Of a stretch of DNA of 64,000 nucleotides, positions 32,901 through 46,000 are shown piece after piece. Under the pieces are notes generated by a model, which saw nothing but the letters and a program-made list of their open reading frames with translations, had not been told where the DNA came from and did not search any database. This stretch comes from Pseudoips prasinana (taxonomy: Eukaryota; Arthropoda; Insecta; Lepidoptera; Nolidae). Position numbers and translations under genes: made by a program. The stretch covers positions 26,106,549 through 26,170,548 of the forward strand of contig OX621234.1 in NCBI GenBank assembly GCA_951640165.1. The letters are read 5' to 3'. Each line of letters begins with the position of its first letter. Position 1 is the first letter of the stretch.

Positions 32901-33734
32901 AATTTGATACAGCTTACACTCTTCTGAACCGGGGGCTACTGATCTTAGTTGGTGTATATATAAATGAGACAAGTCAAAAGTAAGTCAGCGTCGGGTAACT
33001 ATTCCTTGTTGTGTAATACATATTTAACTAGTTGCGTATAGCGAAAGTGTGTTAACTGACGTTAAAAATGCGTTCGTAAGTGCATATAAATTTTTATTTT
33101 GCAATCATCGGGAAATTCTGAAATTTATCGTTTATGGATCATATATAGGTACTAGCCCGATTTTGGATTGTATGTTGTGTTGTGTCTAATACTGGTTTAT
33201 CAACTTCCATAAATTAGCCTGAATAATTAGTAGTTGTCATCGTTAGTGAACTGCGTCATAATGATTACAATTTACGACACATTTTTAAATATATATCTTT
33301 ATAATCTAGAAACACAATAATCACTTTACAGGGCTTATATTTGAACTTCCAAATGAGGTTATAGTATGGGACATTTCTTAAAAATGCTTCCTGCTTTCTT
33401 GCTGTATTCTCTACAAGCTCCAAGGCTTACAAATTTACAATATTTAAGCTTCAACCAAAGAGAGTATAACATACTCTATAATGACTGACATTACAGTTCC
33501 GGTCTATACTGTCATACAGATACAAAAAGGTTAATCACCTTATAAAGAGCCTACTTTTGAGTAAAACGCCAACATGAATTTCAACTTTTCAAAATCGAGT
33601 GATTGTTGACAGGTAAAACAACAAAAATAAAATAGCATGTTTGTAAATTTTTAAGTACGTAATATCCAAAAATAAATTAAAATTAAAGTGTAAAATATCA
33701 GTTTTTGTTGGTTAAATCTAAATTTTGTGTGAAA
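32901..33734. other. Intergenic; upstream region of the mutarotase-like gene
   Basis: No ORF of note. It must hold the 5' UTR and promoter of the gene starting at 33735, but I cannot pick a TATA box or initiator with confidence. Confidence 0.4.
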
Positions 33735-34043
33735 ATGGCGGAATCTGAGCCTGATACTGATAAAGCGAGTGGGGATGTCGAAGAGCCGAAATTAATAAAA
33801 CTACCTGACATACCTGAGCCACCTAAGATTCCTGATGTGGAACTGATTGTCGATGGCTTTGGTTTTATGCCTAAACAATCCGAGATAGATCGTATTCGTC
33901 GACAAACACCCACTAAGAAAAAGAAAAATAAGCCAGAAGAGCAGGTAGCTGCAGAAGAAAATGAAACTCCTTGTGCTTCTAGTTCGAACATTGACGTCGT
34001 CAGAAGATATACTTGGAAAACAAAAAATAGAATGATGGTTCAG
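33735..34043 (+). CDS. Mutarotase-like gene exon 1 (N-terminal extension)
   Basis: It encodes residues 1-103: acidic start (MAESEPDTDKASGDVEEP), Pro-rich middle (LPDIPEPPKIPDVEL), basic TPTKKKKNKPEE, then RRYTWKTKNRMMVQ entering the fold. The donor is CAG|GTAACC, phase 0. Nothing in it belongs to the usual mutarotase domain except the last residues. Confidence 0.85.
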
Positions 34044-37000
34044 GTAACCACAATTAATGTAATATTATTGTCAGAACTACCTAGAATCTGTTAAAAAATA
34101 GTGCGACTTATAAAGTTATATAATTAAATAATTATTTTATATATGTGTAGGTTATAACATACGGGGCAACTATTACATCAATATCTGTACCTGATAGAAA
34201 AGGAGTTCCTGATGATATTCTTGCAGGCTTCGATACATTAGAAGGTAATTATTGTGAAGACTTTGGTATGTTTGTTAACAATTTTAGTTTACAGTACGAG
34301 GTATTATTTCTACATCACCCAAATGTCGACTGGTAGAGAATGCTTTTGGCATTAAGTTCGCCTCTGTACAATCTTGTGCACAAATTTATAACTAAACAAA
34401 AATAAAACTATTAAAAGTCCTTTCGTCAATCAGTTGCATGTAGGGGAAACAACCAGTTACTTAACTTATCTACCTATAAGGCAGCAAAGATATCCCGTCA
34501 GGTCTCTTGGTATCGTTGCGTGTTAAACCGTTTGGATTCAAATCAGCTGGGACACCTGGGTTCTCACCGAACCCAACGAATTATGTGATTAAGGTAACTA
34601 TAGTACAGACTAGAGTACAGATGCATCGGTACAAAGCAACACAGAGCGGCCCCACACCAAGGCAGGCAGCGATCCAGAGTGGAATTGGATTGTCGTCTAA
34701 CATTATCTTAATAATGTCTAAAGCTAAAGATAAAATAATGCCTAAAGAGTGGCTGGGGAGGAATGGAAGTCGGACGACTTCCATTCCTCCCCAGCCACTC
34801 TTATACTTATACATAAAATAAGTAAGTCCATTATAGGTTCTTATTTCCAAATTAAGTACAAAGTTTACTGGACTAAGGAGTTAGTATGTTCCTACTACAA
34901 AGCAAATTAAATGAATAAATTAGTTAAGACAGCTTGGTGTTTTTAAATTCTCACCCTTCAGTAAAAGTAGCAAATGTGGTGATTAAATAATTTACATTTA
35001 TATTTTTCAGAATATTTTCAACCCAGCAACCCTTACTTCGGTGCAACTATCGGTCGGTACGCAAATATAATCAGAGATGCCACGATTCAAGTCAGACCTT
35101 CGGGTAGAACCTATATGCTGTCCAGTAACTTCGAACAGCAACATCACTTCCATGGAGGATTCGTTGGTTTTGATAAGGTAAGATTGCTTAGCGCTCGGCT
35201 TCAGATCTTCCTATGGTCCTTAGATAAAATACCCAAATGCTTTTGGTAACTAATATAATGTATAGTGAAGCACTAGGCACCAAGGATTACATTGATTCAA
35301 TTTCCTAAATTAACCCTTTGCATTGCGAATAATGTTATAAAATGATTTCAGTTTCATAGATTTGTTATTTATTATATATTTTTTGTAATTTCATTCACGG
35401 TCTTCCTGCCAGAGAGACATATTGGTAAATCCCGAGTGATTTATTCCTAATTGTACGCCTATATTCCATAGTAAGCTAGACCTGGTTACAGCATGGTACA
35501 GCATTATTTGTAATGATATGTTTTTGGAATCCACTTTACACCAATGAATCTCACCCTTCTCTCTAACATAACAATTTCCTTCCAGGTTAATTGGAGGTCC
35601 TATGTCAATGGTTTAAAAGTAGTGATGAGCCATGTCTCGGAACGGTTCCATGAGGGTTATCCAGGTTCTGTTATGGCACAAATCACCTTTGAAGTTACCT
35701 GTGACAATAGTATTAAGATAGAGATGAAATGTACCTCCACTGAACCTACTGTTATTAACCTGAGTCATGCACCTTTCTTCAATCTAGCAGGACATGTAAG
35801 TAATTTAAGTACTTCTAAAGCACGTACCTTTGATAAGAGCCTGTTTATTTAGCATAGTTTAGTGTAACTAATTTTATAAGAATCAGTACTGAAGTATTCA
35901 GATCTAAGTACTTAAATTCCTTAATGCTTTATAATAAGCACGTGAAAGTATGCATAGCTGAGTATTATGTTGGGGCCTAGTTTCGTAAATGCGAACTAAT
36001 TTTGAAACCATGCCCAATTTAAAGCTGGAGGAGCTGTTTTGTTAACCTAGTTCGTTAACCAATTCCTCAATATTTATGTTTCGTACAATTTAAAAATATG
36101 GATCGTCATTTTATAATAAATCTCAGATTAGTTGCATTGCAAATGACGACCCATATTTTTTTTTAATTCGAGATCATAATAAGAAATTAACAATGTTGGT
36201 GCTAAAATGATAAAGTATAGAGGCCAGCACATCAAACTACCACTATCTGTCAATATTGCCCAATTGAAAGTGAACCTTATGATTTTGTGAAAAAGTTGAA
36301 AATCTATAAAAGAAATTTGACAGATTGGGGTAGCCGGATGTGCTGGCGCCTGTACTTTTGTGAATAGGTGTTATTATTATTTGAATATGCCACATTTTCG
36401 TCTGATATTTAGTGGAATCAGTGCCCTAAATGTCTTAAACGATTTCAATCAATCTAATTGATAGTGATGATAGAATTACTCACTTAATACGTTAATAAAT
36501 GTTGAACATCGAATAACGAATAAAATTGACACTGAGGAAACCATCTGTAAAAGTTAGGTTTTGTACAAGTAAACAGTAAAAATACCATATTTTGAAATTT
36601 TGCAGGATTTTCTATTTTGGTATTGTGTCTTTTTTCATCTTAATTCAATTCATTAATGTAAAAACAAATAAAAATGAGATCCAGAAAGAGATCATGCGTT
36701 TCTATCAGACACAATTTGTTTACTCGCGTTTACTTTCGGTATCTACGGTCCGTGACCGTATTTTTTGTTCGCATTCTCTTGCACTCCTACGCTTGCAGCA
36801 CGCCGGGCCCGATTTGATGCTGGACCACATTGTCACCATCAACGCTGACAAATATACAGTGGCCGACGATGATGGCCTTGTGACTGGTTAGTTAAATTTT
36901 AACTTACAAAGATATTCATTTGTATAAAAGACCATAAAGTTATTATTGTTTAAATAATACCTACGACAGTTTTCACTCAGTGATTTACCTACCTATATAT

Positions 37001-40000
37001 AATGTACAGTATGAATATTTTCATTTTTATGTATGTAGATTACAGAAATGTTGATATTATCTAACATAAAAAATATTTCCTGTGGTACAACTGGATACTG
37101 ATTTAAATTTAAACATTGAACAATAGTTTAGATTGATTTTACATTTCTATATTGCCAATATGATTAGAGTTCTGCCTCTTGGAAATACGAAACGTGTCAC
37201 AATTACTGTAGAATTTGTGATATTAATATTTTTAATTTTTAACGAATAATGATCGTTAAAAAACCGTATTATTATTTCAACTGACATTAAAATTAAATTT
37301 TGTAATTCTTTTGCTAAATTTCATGTTAAATGTATATAAGAAAATCCTACCGGCACTCGTAGAAAGATGTCAGGAATGCATTTTTTCAAGAAACGTAAGT
37401 TCTATCGTATGATTGTATTTAGAGACGACATTCGAAGCGGATCAACATTACCTTTAGCGCGATAAATAGTTACCTTTAGCGCGACTCCGAAATGTGTCTT
37501 ATTTTTAAACACAAGCCAGATTCAGATTAGGCTTATAAGAATTGTAATCTCACTAGCATGCTTCTAATACTGTAATTGTAAGTAGTAATTAGGCGCGTGT
37601 GGGTGACAAACCCGATATCGAAGTAGATATGTAAAAATCTACCACTAATATGATGATTTCTAAAGGAAAATAATTTTTTTTTGAATCGATCGTACTATGT
37701 GCATATTAATTCTTTTAAATAATTGTTAAATTCGTAAATAACACCGTTTTATAGGTCGCACTATGTGCAAATATGTAGTTCATGAAAACTTACTAATATT
37801 TACAGTAGACGCAGGCTCTTTCAAATCAGTTCAAATGTGTAGCAGACGGAGATTGTGTTAAACGGTACACATGAATTGATTCCGTTATGTTTTAAGTGAT
37901 TTTACTTTTATTTTGTAACGATTGCTCTTTATAAACCTCTGCTACTTGAGTTTAATCAGTTAGCAACATTGCTGACATTCTTCCCGTGCAGGCTTTGGGT
38001 TTTGTAGCTTCAGATAACTGGCTATTTCAAAAGGCAATTTTCGAAATTAGTTTGTGCTAAACTTAGATGCAACGCCATATATTTCGGCACCACGTTTAAA
38101 AATGTCACGTACCTATTACAAATTGATGTTCTTCGGTTATGTATTGCGATGTTGTCAATTGCGCTAGACATTAAGAAGAAAACATAAAAGATTATGAACT
38201 AATTAATTTGCAGCTGTTTCTATACTTTCTGGCGTAGAATTCATATCGATATCATCTATTTCTATTTTTTGTAAATATAAAGTATAAGTTGTTTTTTTTT
38301 TATTTTTTTACTGTTATATTTGAATGTTTGTTTTATTTTCAGGCAGTATCTTTTGGATCTAATGAATATATTTTATGTAAAACCTAATAGGAGACATTAA
38401 CAATCTGTGCTAAATTTAAATGTATTTAAAAAATAAATTACATTAGTTTTATAAAAAAACTGTGGAACCATGAGATTTCATAAAACATTTCTGCACAGTT
38501 TTGGTTCTAAGCAACAATAGGTGCTTTGTTATCGGTTTTGTAGTGATTAATGATAAAATTATTACGTAGTTCAAAGAAAGGTATATATCACGAAATAATC
38601 AATGCTCTTTTTAAAACGTAACACGTAATGTTTTTATATTTTCTACGTTTAATTGTACATGTAACGCCATCTATCGCAATCGCACGACATCATAGTTTTT
38701 AACCGCCTAGAAATACAACAATGAAAATAACATTGTCTTGCATACGGGATAAATTAAAAATAGTATCCTTACATAATAAACTAAAGATATTTAGATATTT
38801 ATTATTTTTTGTGTCATGGGTCCAGGAAAACCATGTTTCCTGATTTAAAATTTCCAGACTTTTGAAAATTAATAGTGCAGAAACATATATTAGCATAATG
38901 TTAACCCTTATTTGTAATTACAGGCGAGAGGAAAGTGGTTGGTGGAACTCCATATGACTTCCGAGTACCACGCATGCTGAAGACAATGCTACCAAAAATA
39001 CCTATGGGAGGTTACGATATTAATTACTGCATCTCAAGAGGCACCGAACAGGATTTAGCTTTTCAGGCGAGGTGAGTAGGTAATCGTTTATTCCCCTTGG
39101 TATACGTGCCGGACATGTCCTACACCCTAACTCCTGCACGTTACACGAACTAAAAGACGCTACTGACAATGCTAAACCCGTAGCTGCATTCTAGGCTGAC
39201 TTAATTTAGATTGCCATTGACACGCTAAAAAGAAGAACTTTATCGAGACTATACTCACATAATATAATTTCTTCCTGTAATTCGGATGGCGGTCATTCTC
39301 AAGGGAGACTAGCTAACTAAGCGGGACATATTATAGTGCACAAGAATGTGTCTAAGTGAAGGGTATATAGAGTGCATGGTGTATGCACTCTATATACCCT
39401 TCACTCATGATCCGATCCGATGAGACTGGTTTGCTAACACGACTGGATAGAGTTCAGCTATATAACTGCGCTAACGCACGAGTGAGTAATACCGCCAGAT
39501 ACTTATATTTGGGGTCCCGGACTGCACTGATCATTTCCACACTAGTAAATCCCCTTGCGATATTTTCTTTAACATTAAAGTGAATGAATTTTGATGAAAT
39601 GTTTTCGAGATTATTAATATCGGAATAATTATTCTGTATTTTTAATATTTTTGTCATGTACCAGTGGAGTATTTTGTATCTGTAATACACGAAACCTTTG
39701 CTGATGTAAAAATTAACGATCGATGCGAATTTGATCGGTATTAAAATGTTCTCAAATTTATAAAGCGATAATAAGTGGGTTAGTCGTAAATAACAAAGTT
39801 TCGTAACGATGTATTACAAGTACTAAATCAAATGAAACGATTATGATCAGTATTCAGTTATTAAAATGGTATACAAATATTTTCAGAGTGCTTCATCCTA
39901 TGACTGGTCGGGTGCTAGAACTGTATAGTAACCAGCCAGGAATGCAGTTCTACACCGGCAACTACCTTCCAGATCCGGATAAAATATATGAGGTTAGTCT

Positions 40001-43000
40001 TTCAAAACACATGGTACATCAGTTTATCGTCAAAATCGTTCGTTTGTATGACGATTACAGTAACTTTGTAATAATATTTAATTAATATTATGTATACATA
40101 TATAATTTTGTTTTCCTACATTTGATTCGCTGGGTCTTATCAGTTGGGGAGCATTAGATCCGGTAGCACGACCGTTTTTGAAAACAAGGTCCGCCTTAGT
40201 TATAATATTGAATTCAAGCCTTAATATACACAACCATGCAGATAATATGTACCTAATAAAATATATCTAAAACTATAAATTTCGATAATAAAACCTATAC
40301 ACAATCTCTTTGACAATAACTTAATATAAGCTAGCTAAATAACTAAATCATTACTATTGTAAATTTTATTTTATTTCTACATATTTTCATACAATCCGTG
40401 TGTGTGTGTGATGTATACCCTGTACCTTTACTTTAGCAGGAGCAAGTTAAGCGAAGTAGTTTTTCTTGCCGCCTGGTAGGAAAGATCTTTTTTACCTACA
40501 TTTTTAAGGATGGTTTTAGTATTAGTCTTTTTTAAGCAGCACTTGTAAAATATTGGAATAGTTGCAAATTCATTATACCTAGGGATATAATATCTCAGTT
40601 TTCGTTTTTATTACTGCTTTTCCAATAATTTGCTTTAGGTGCATTTGAGTGCTTAGTTAACTGTATAGGACCATATCGGATCCAAAATTAGCCTCAATGA
40701 TTCATTACTAACGTGGATGAAATAGTCGAAGTTTCATAGGAAGTTAAATATTGATGATGTGAGAGACGATATGGATATACAGAGGGTACGGCGCCGTAAC
40801 TGATAGTGGTGATATGGAAGGCTGTACGTTTGCTAAATGGTCGGTGAATATATGAATAAACATGTTTTAGGTATTTTTCTATTTCCCGATTTCCACCCGA
40901 ACTTTAATCTATACAATCCATTTTACAAATGTCTGAAACTTGTATTAAGGTTTTTGGCAATCCTTCTTTCTACACCAGCACCCTTTGGGTCCGTTTCACC
41001 TAAAAACTTCCAATAAGTGCCTCTAAATATACAATAAAATAACGCCTTCAGGGCATTGATTGCACTACTTTGTTTCTGTACAGATTCTAATATATTTTGC
41101 TAGCTAGTTTGCGCGATGCCAAAAGTGAAGGTTATGGAGAAACTTTGACAGCCTACTGAGGGTATTTCCAATGAAACGTAGTGCGGTTAAATTAGTTATA
41201 AATAATAACTTTGCCTTTTGCGGTTTCTTTACATGTTTACTTTCATTAACACTTAATAATATCTCGGGAAACTAAATTACTAATGTCTTTTAAACAATAT
41301 TTCATATTACTAATAGCCTACTTATAAAAAGTTTAGAAAAGTTGTGTAGGCCGGAATTTACGGACTTAAAATAGCTTAAAATAAAGTCCATTTCTATTTA
41401 TTGCTAGTAAAAATATAATAAAATTGATTTTATAGGCTGTTGAAAACTCAGCTGCACAGTTGAGCTAGGACGCGGCTGGAAAATTGGGCTTTATATGGCA
41501 CACAGAATTTAATATTTGTGTCAACGATCACAATTTTAATGAACGTATATCTGGAAATCGCTGGATGCGGATAGCGCAAGACCGGCAATTGTGGAGATCT
41601 TTGGGGGTGGCCTTTGTCCAGCAGTGGACGTCTTTCGGCTGATATGATGATGATGATGATGATGATGATATCTGCATTATTATCTACTGCAAAATATTTG
41701 AGATCTGTTAGACTGAATAACCCTTTCCTTATTATTCGTTCAACGCGCGAATGGCCAATGCGTAAAAAAATTGTAAGCAAACCTTTGTATAGTCGACGAC
41801 TAGTCAGAGGACCCAGTCAAAATCTAGCTAGTTACCGATGTGGTGCGAATGGTAAAACATGTTGTTATCCGCTTCTGTGCTTCAAAGATACATTATACAT
41901 GCCAGAAAATATATCACCGCACCGTTTTGGCAATACCTTTGAAATTTTAAATACACGCAAATAGATAACGCCTATAAGTTTATAATATATTACAATAATA
42001 TAAAACAATGTCTTCGAGCCATATGTTGCTTAAAATCTACTGAAAGTTGCAAAACATATTTCATTAATTTAAACCTACTAACGCTTCCTTCCCTCTATAT
42101 TTATGATATTGCAATATTTGTAAAGGAGAATCTTATTTGAATTTGAAAATCTTAATAATAGACGTCATTAAAGCACACTAAAGTTAAAAAGACACAATAC
42201 TGCACTTTTTTCGAAGAGTTGTCTCGGCATGGGCCCAAAAATTTTCAATAAATTACCAAAAACTTTAAAACCATTTGTAACATAAACCATTTTAAATCGC
42301 ACCTAAAGCAATTTTTAATTGAAAAGGCTTACTACTCCATCAATGAGTTTTTAGATGACAAAAACATAAAATAAGAAATATCCGATCTACTTATTACTTA
42401 CTCTTCCCTATTTATGAAATGTTTTTATTTAGCTTGCTCATATAAATTTGTACGCCTTGCAAGGCAAAACATAGTGATACAACACAATTTTTATACCATA
42501 TTACCTATGTTCAACAAATAAATTACTTTGACTTTGACTTTATTAGAACAGCTCAGACCTCTCAGAATAGATATTATTCGTGAGGTATACATACCGCCTA
42601 ACACAGTTCATTAGCAACGCAAATCAATGAGGTGTGTTGCAAATTATCCCCTTTATTTGCTTTTGTCTATGTCGAAATAATGAATAGTTAGAAAAAGATT
42701 CTCAAATAAATCGCTTGCTATAGTCGGTGCCAGCAGAGGAGGAGCAACAGGAGGAAGGGTCTGACACAGAATCTAAGAAGTCCCCCAGTGAGGCGTCCTC
42801 ATCAAGGTCTAGCGCATTTGGTGAACATATGGAAGAGGAAGAAAGCATGGTGATTATTTTTTATTTAGATTTAATTTAAGTTGGCTGACCTTTGTATTTG
42901 AGGGGTATAAACCCGGGAGGGGTTTAAGCATCGTTTCTCGTCCCCACAAACTTTTTGTCACTAAAGATTTTGGGGTCGGCTGCCATGAGAGACCGTCGGT

Positions 43001-46000
43001 TATGTTAACCATGAAAATATCCACAACCTATAGTTGCAGACTGCAGTGCTCAATTGACTCCGCTAGCAATAGGATAGCATAGGCGCCGGGTCCAAAATGG
43101 ATAAATACACATGGAATGGATAAATACAAATCAAGGGAAGATAGAATTACAATTTGAATGAAAGGAAACAGATACGAGAGATTGTGTAGGGTTATTTAAA
43201 AACATGAAGATTTTTGGTTTCATAGTTTATAAAACTTTATTACATATCACGACATAATAATATTCTCCAATGTTGTTTGTTTGTTTTTTGTTAACCGACG
43301 AAAAAGAGGTGGTTCTCTGTGTTGTATATTTGTTTCTATTTCTTGGTGTTCGGGGTCTTATTTTATTATTCTATTTCATAGACTAGATTTTAGGTTTATT
43401 TTTTGTTTTGCTATTTTATCCCCGACATTGGTCGGAGATGTTACACAGCTTAAAATATTTGGACACATTTTTTAGAGAGTTTTTAGGTTTTTAGAGCTAT
43501 TCCCAAAGCAAAGCGTAGATCTCCATTATTGATTCGAAACAGCACCCTCTGCCAATCCAGCGCGAAATGACACACTGGATTCCCTTGCTAAAACACTTTC
43601 GGAGGATGTAGTTGTTATCAATCGGCCTTGTTTTCTAGAAACTAATATGTTTACAGTTGCATGTGAAAGATAATATCATATTGAAAACACCTTTTAAACT
43701 ATAAAATTTTAGTTTTATAATATTATTCGTATTCAAAAAACAAAAATTAAAAGCAAATCATAACTCATTAATGGGAAATCATAAATTTATTCGTTCGGTG
43801 GGCCGTAGCTTAGAGCGCCTACCCCGGATTGGTCGATTAATTTTATGATTTCCTATTTTTGACAAGAAACATTTCTATTAACATTTTCTCATAGACAGTC
43901 TCATATAAATTTTGTTGAATTCAGATCATGATCTACGGCAGGTTTTTAGCACATACTAACGAAGGTCATCATCTGGTTAAAACATATATATCAAATTTGA
44001 CTATATTATTATCTTAAAGAATACAAAAACACGATTCAACTCCTTTAGATTGATAAAAAAATATCACAAGCTGCCTAAAACAAAAACCAAATCTATAAAA
44101 ACCCTCGCTATGCAAATAATAATTGTATATGTATTGAATTTATTATTATTTAAAACTTCGTTTTCCCCGAAATGACTGAATTTGTTTTTAATTTAAAGCT
44201 GCGTTCTTAACACCATCAACGTTTTTCTGTTCATTCCATTTTGGCCAATACTTTTTAGCATTTACGGGTGGCATTGGCGTTATACAGATAAATTAAGCAT
44301 TGTCAGCTTATATATAACTTAAAGATAACAAAAGTTAAAGAATTGGAAAACTGGAATTATGTTACGAGTCAAATCTATGATACTACAAGAATAAAGTTTA
44401 GTTTATTTTTGTGTATTTTGTATTGTAGGCTGCCCTTAGTTTAGTTTTATAGGCAAATTAAACTCCCTAATTTACGTCTACTACTAATGTTACACCTTGT
44501 GGGTGTTATCTATTTGACCTTTGCGTCTGTTACAGACGATTTACGGCGCATTGTCTGAGATAAATTTCTTTTGGTGGCTAAACAAACCGATGCGAGAGCG
44601 ACATAGCCTGCCGCAGGCCTGACAAGAGAAGTTTGCGGTGGTTGGTACCGAGTCGCTTTCATGTCGCTTATCAGCAAGTACTCCGAACCAGGCTTCATAA
44701 CAGATCTTACGACCCTCCACTACACGTTAGCGCCATTCAACTCTATTTTCAGCGAGCTTTTCCCAGCTATGGTCAATTTTAAAAGTGGCCATCTCCCGCT
44801 TGGTGTAGTCTTTAAAGCGAAGCTGAGCTCTACCGAAATCACGCTTCGCATTAGCTACCGCACCCAACTGAACACATCATGGTATTCGAGTGGGTTCCAT
44901 TCTGTGCACATGCCCCAACCAACGTAAACGCTTCTGTTTAAGAAACGCTGTCAGGTATTTCTAGAACTCTCTCGTTAGTGACCCTATCTTGCCATGTAAT
45001 GCCCAAGATTTTACGGAGTCAACGCATGTAAAAGGAACCTATTCGGCGCTCCTGTTTCGCATACGACGTCCACGTCTCTGCTCCGTACAAGGGTATGCTT
45101 AAGATGGAGGCCTGAAAGACTATCATCTTGGTCTTAGTTGTAAGCAGTTTATTGTGCCATACTCTCGTGCCAAGCTTCCCAAACATGGTCGCCGCTTTCC
45201 AGATGCGACGCAGAGATAGATATCTCTGCGTTAAGTGAGAGATTATTCTGTACTGCCATCCAAGGTAGCAGAACTGATCAACTTTCCTCTAAATGAGTGC
45301 CATTCAGAGAAATCTTTGGGGCCACAGGTGTGCCTTGTGCTAGCACAACTGTCTATTTGCATTTATAGACATGGCAAACAGAGAACAGACCTGAGAAAAT
45401 TTATCCACCATTAACTGAAGCTCGCCCACAGAACTAGCCACAAAGGCTGCGTCGTCGGCAATGAGAACTGTCAATAAAAAGTTCCTCACGGTTTCTTTAA
45501 GAGTTGTTATATTTATGCAAATATAATGGTATACAAAGTGTAACGTTAGAAATCAGGGAGTTTAATTTGCCTACTTGCTCCATATTGAAACTTGAGCGAC
45601 TCCAGAATGTTTGCATAAGATTTATATTTGGTCTGCGCAAATATGATCACGTTTCAGAATTTCGAAATAAGCTCAAGTGGTTACCTATACGCCTTCGCCG
45701 GAATACTCATATTCTATCATTCTTGTACAGTATACTGTTTCTTCCGTCTACTCCTTCTTACCTCAAAAACCGATTTTCATTTCTCCATGAATCACATTTG
45801 AAGTGCTTAAGATCTACCGAAAATTTAAAATTAAAAATGCCAGCTCATTCCACCAGTTTCCTCGACAAATCTTTCTCTGTACAAAGTGTCCGTCTTTGGA
45901 ATGAGCTTCCAATTACCATACGGCAAGCTAAATCATTGCGTGAATTTAAAAAAACTTTTAAAGGATCATTATTTATCACTATCAGTTCATCAGTAGTATA

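Larger units (their letters stand above)
39993..42723 (+). other. Intron 7, with two LINE 3' ends
   Basis: Holds the RTE 3' end at 41551-41670 and a CR1/Jockey-type LINE 3' end at 42180-42541. The 116-codon ORF starting at 41614 is a chimera of RTE tail and intron sequence and is not called. Confidence 0.65.

Noticed and set aside
34745..34802. microRNA precursor
   Set aside because: The 2-nt loop and uninterrupted stem do not fit a Drosha/Dicer precursor; kept only as a hairpin.
34507..34821. 104-codon ORF in intron 2
   Set aside because: It reads through the perfect 28-bp palindrome, lies between two well-supported splice sites and shows no family resemblance.
41614..41964. 116-codon + strand ORF with a poly-Met stretch
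   Set aside because: The Met run is the (GAT)n tail of an RTE fragment read in another frame; the rest is intron sequence without motifs.
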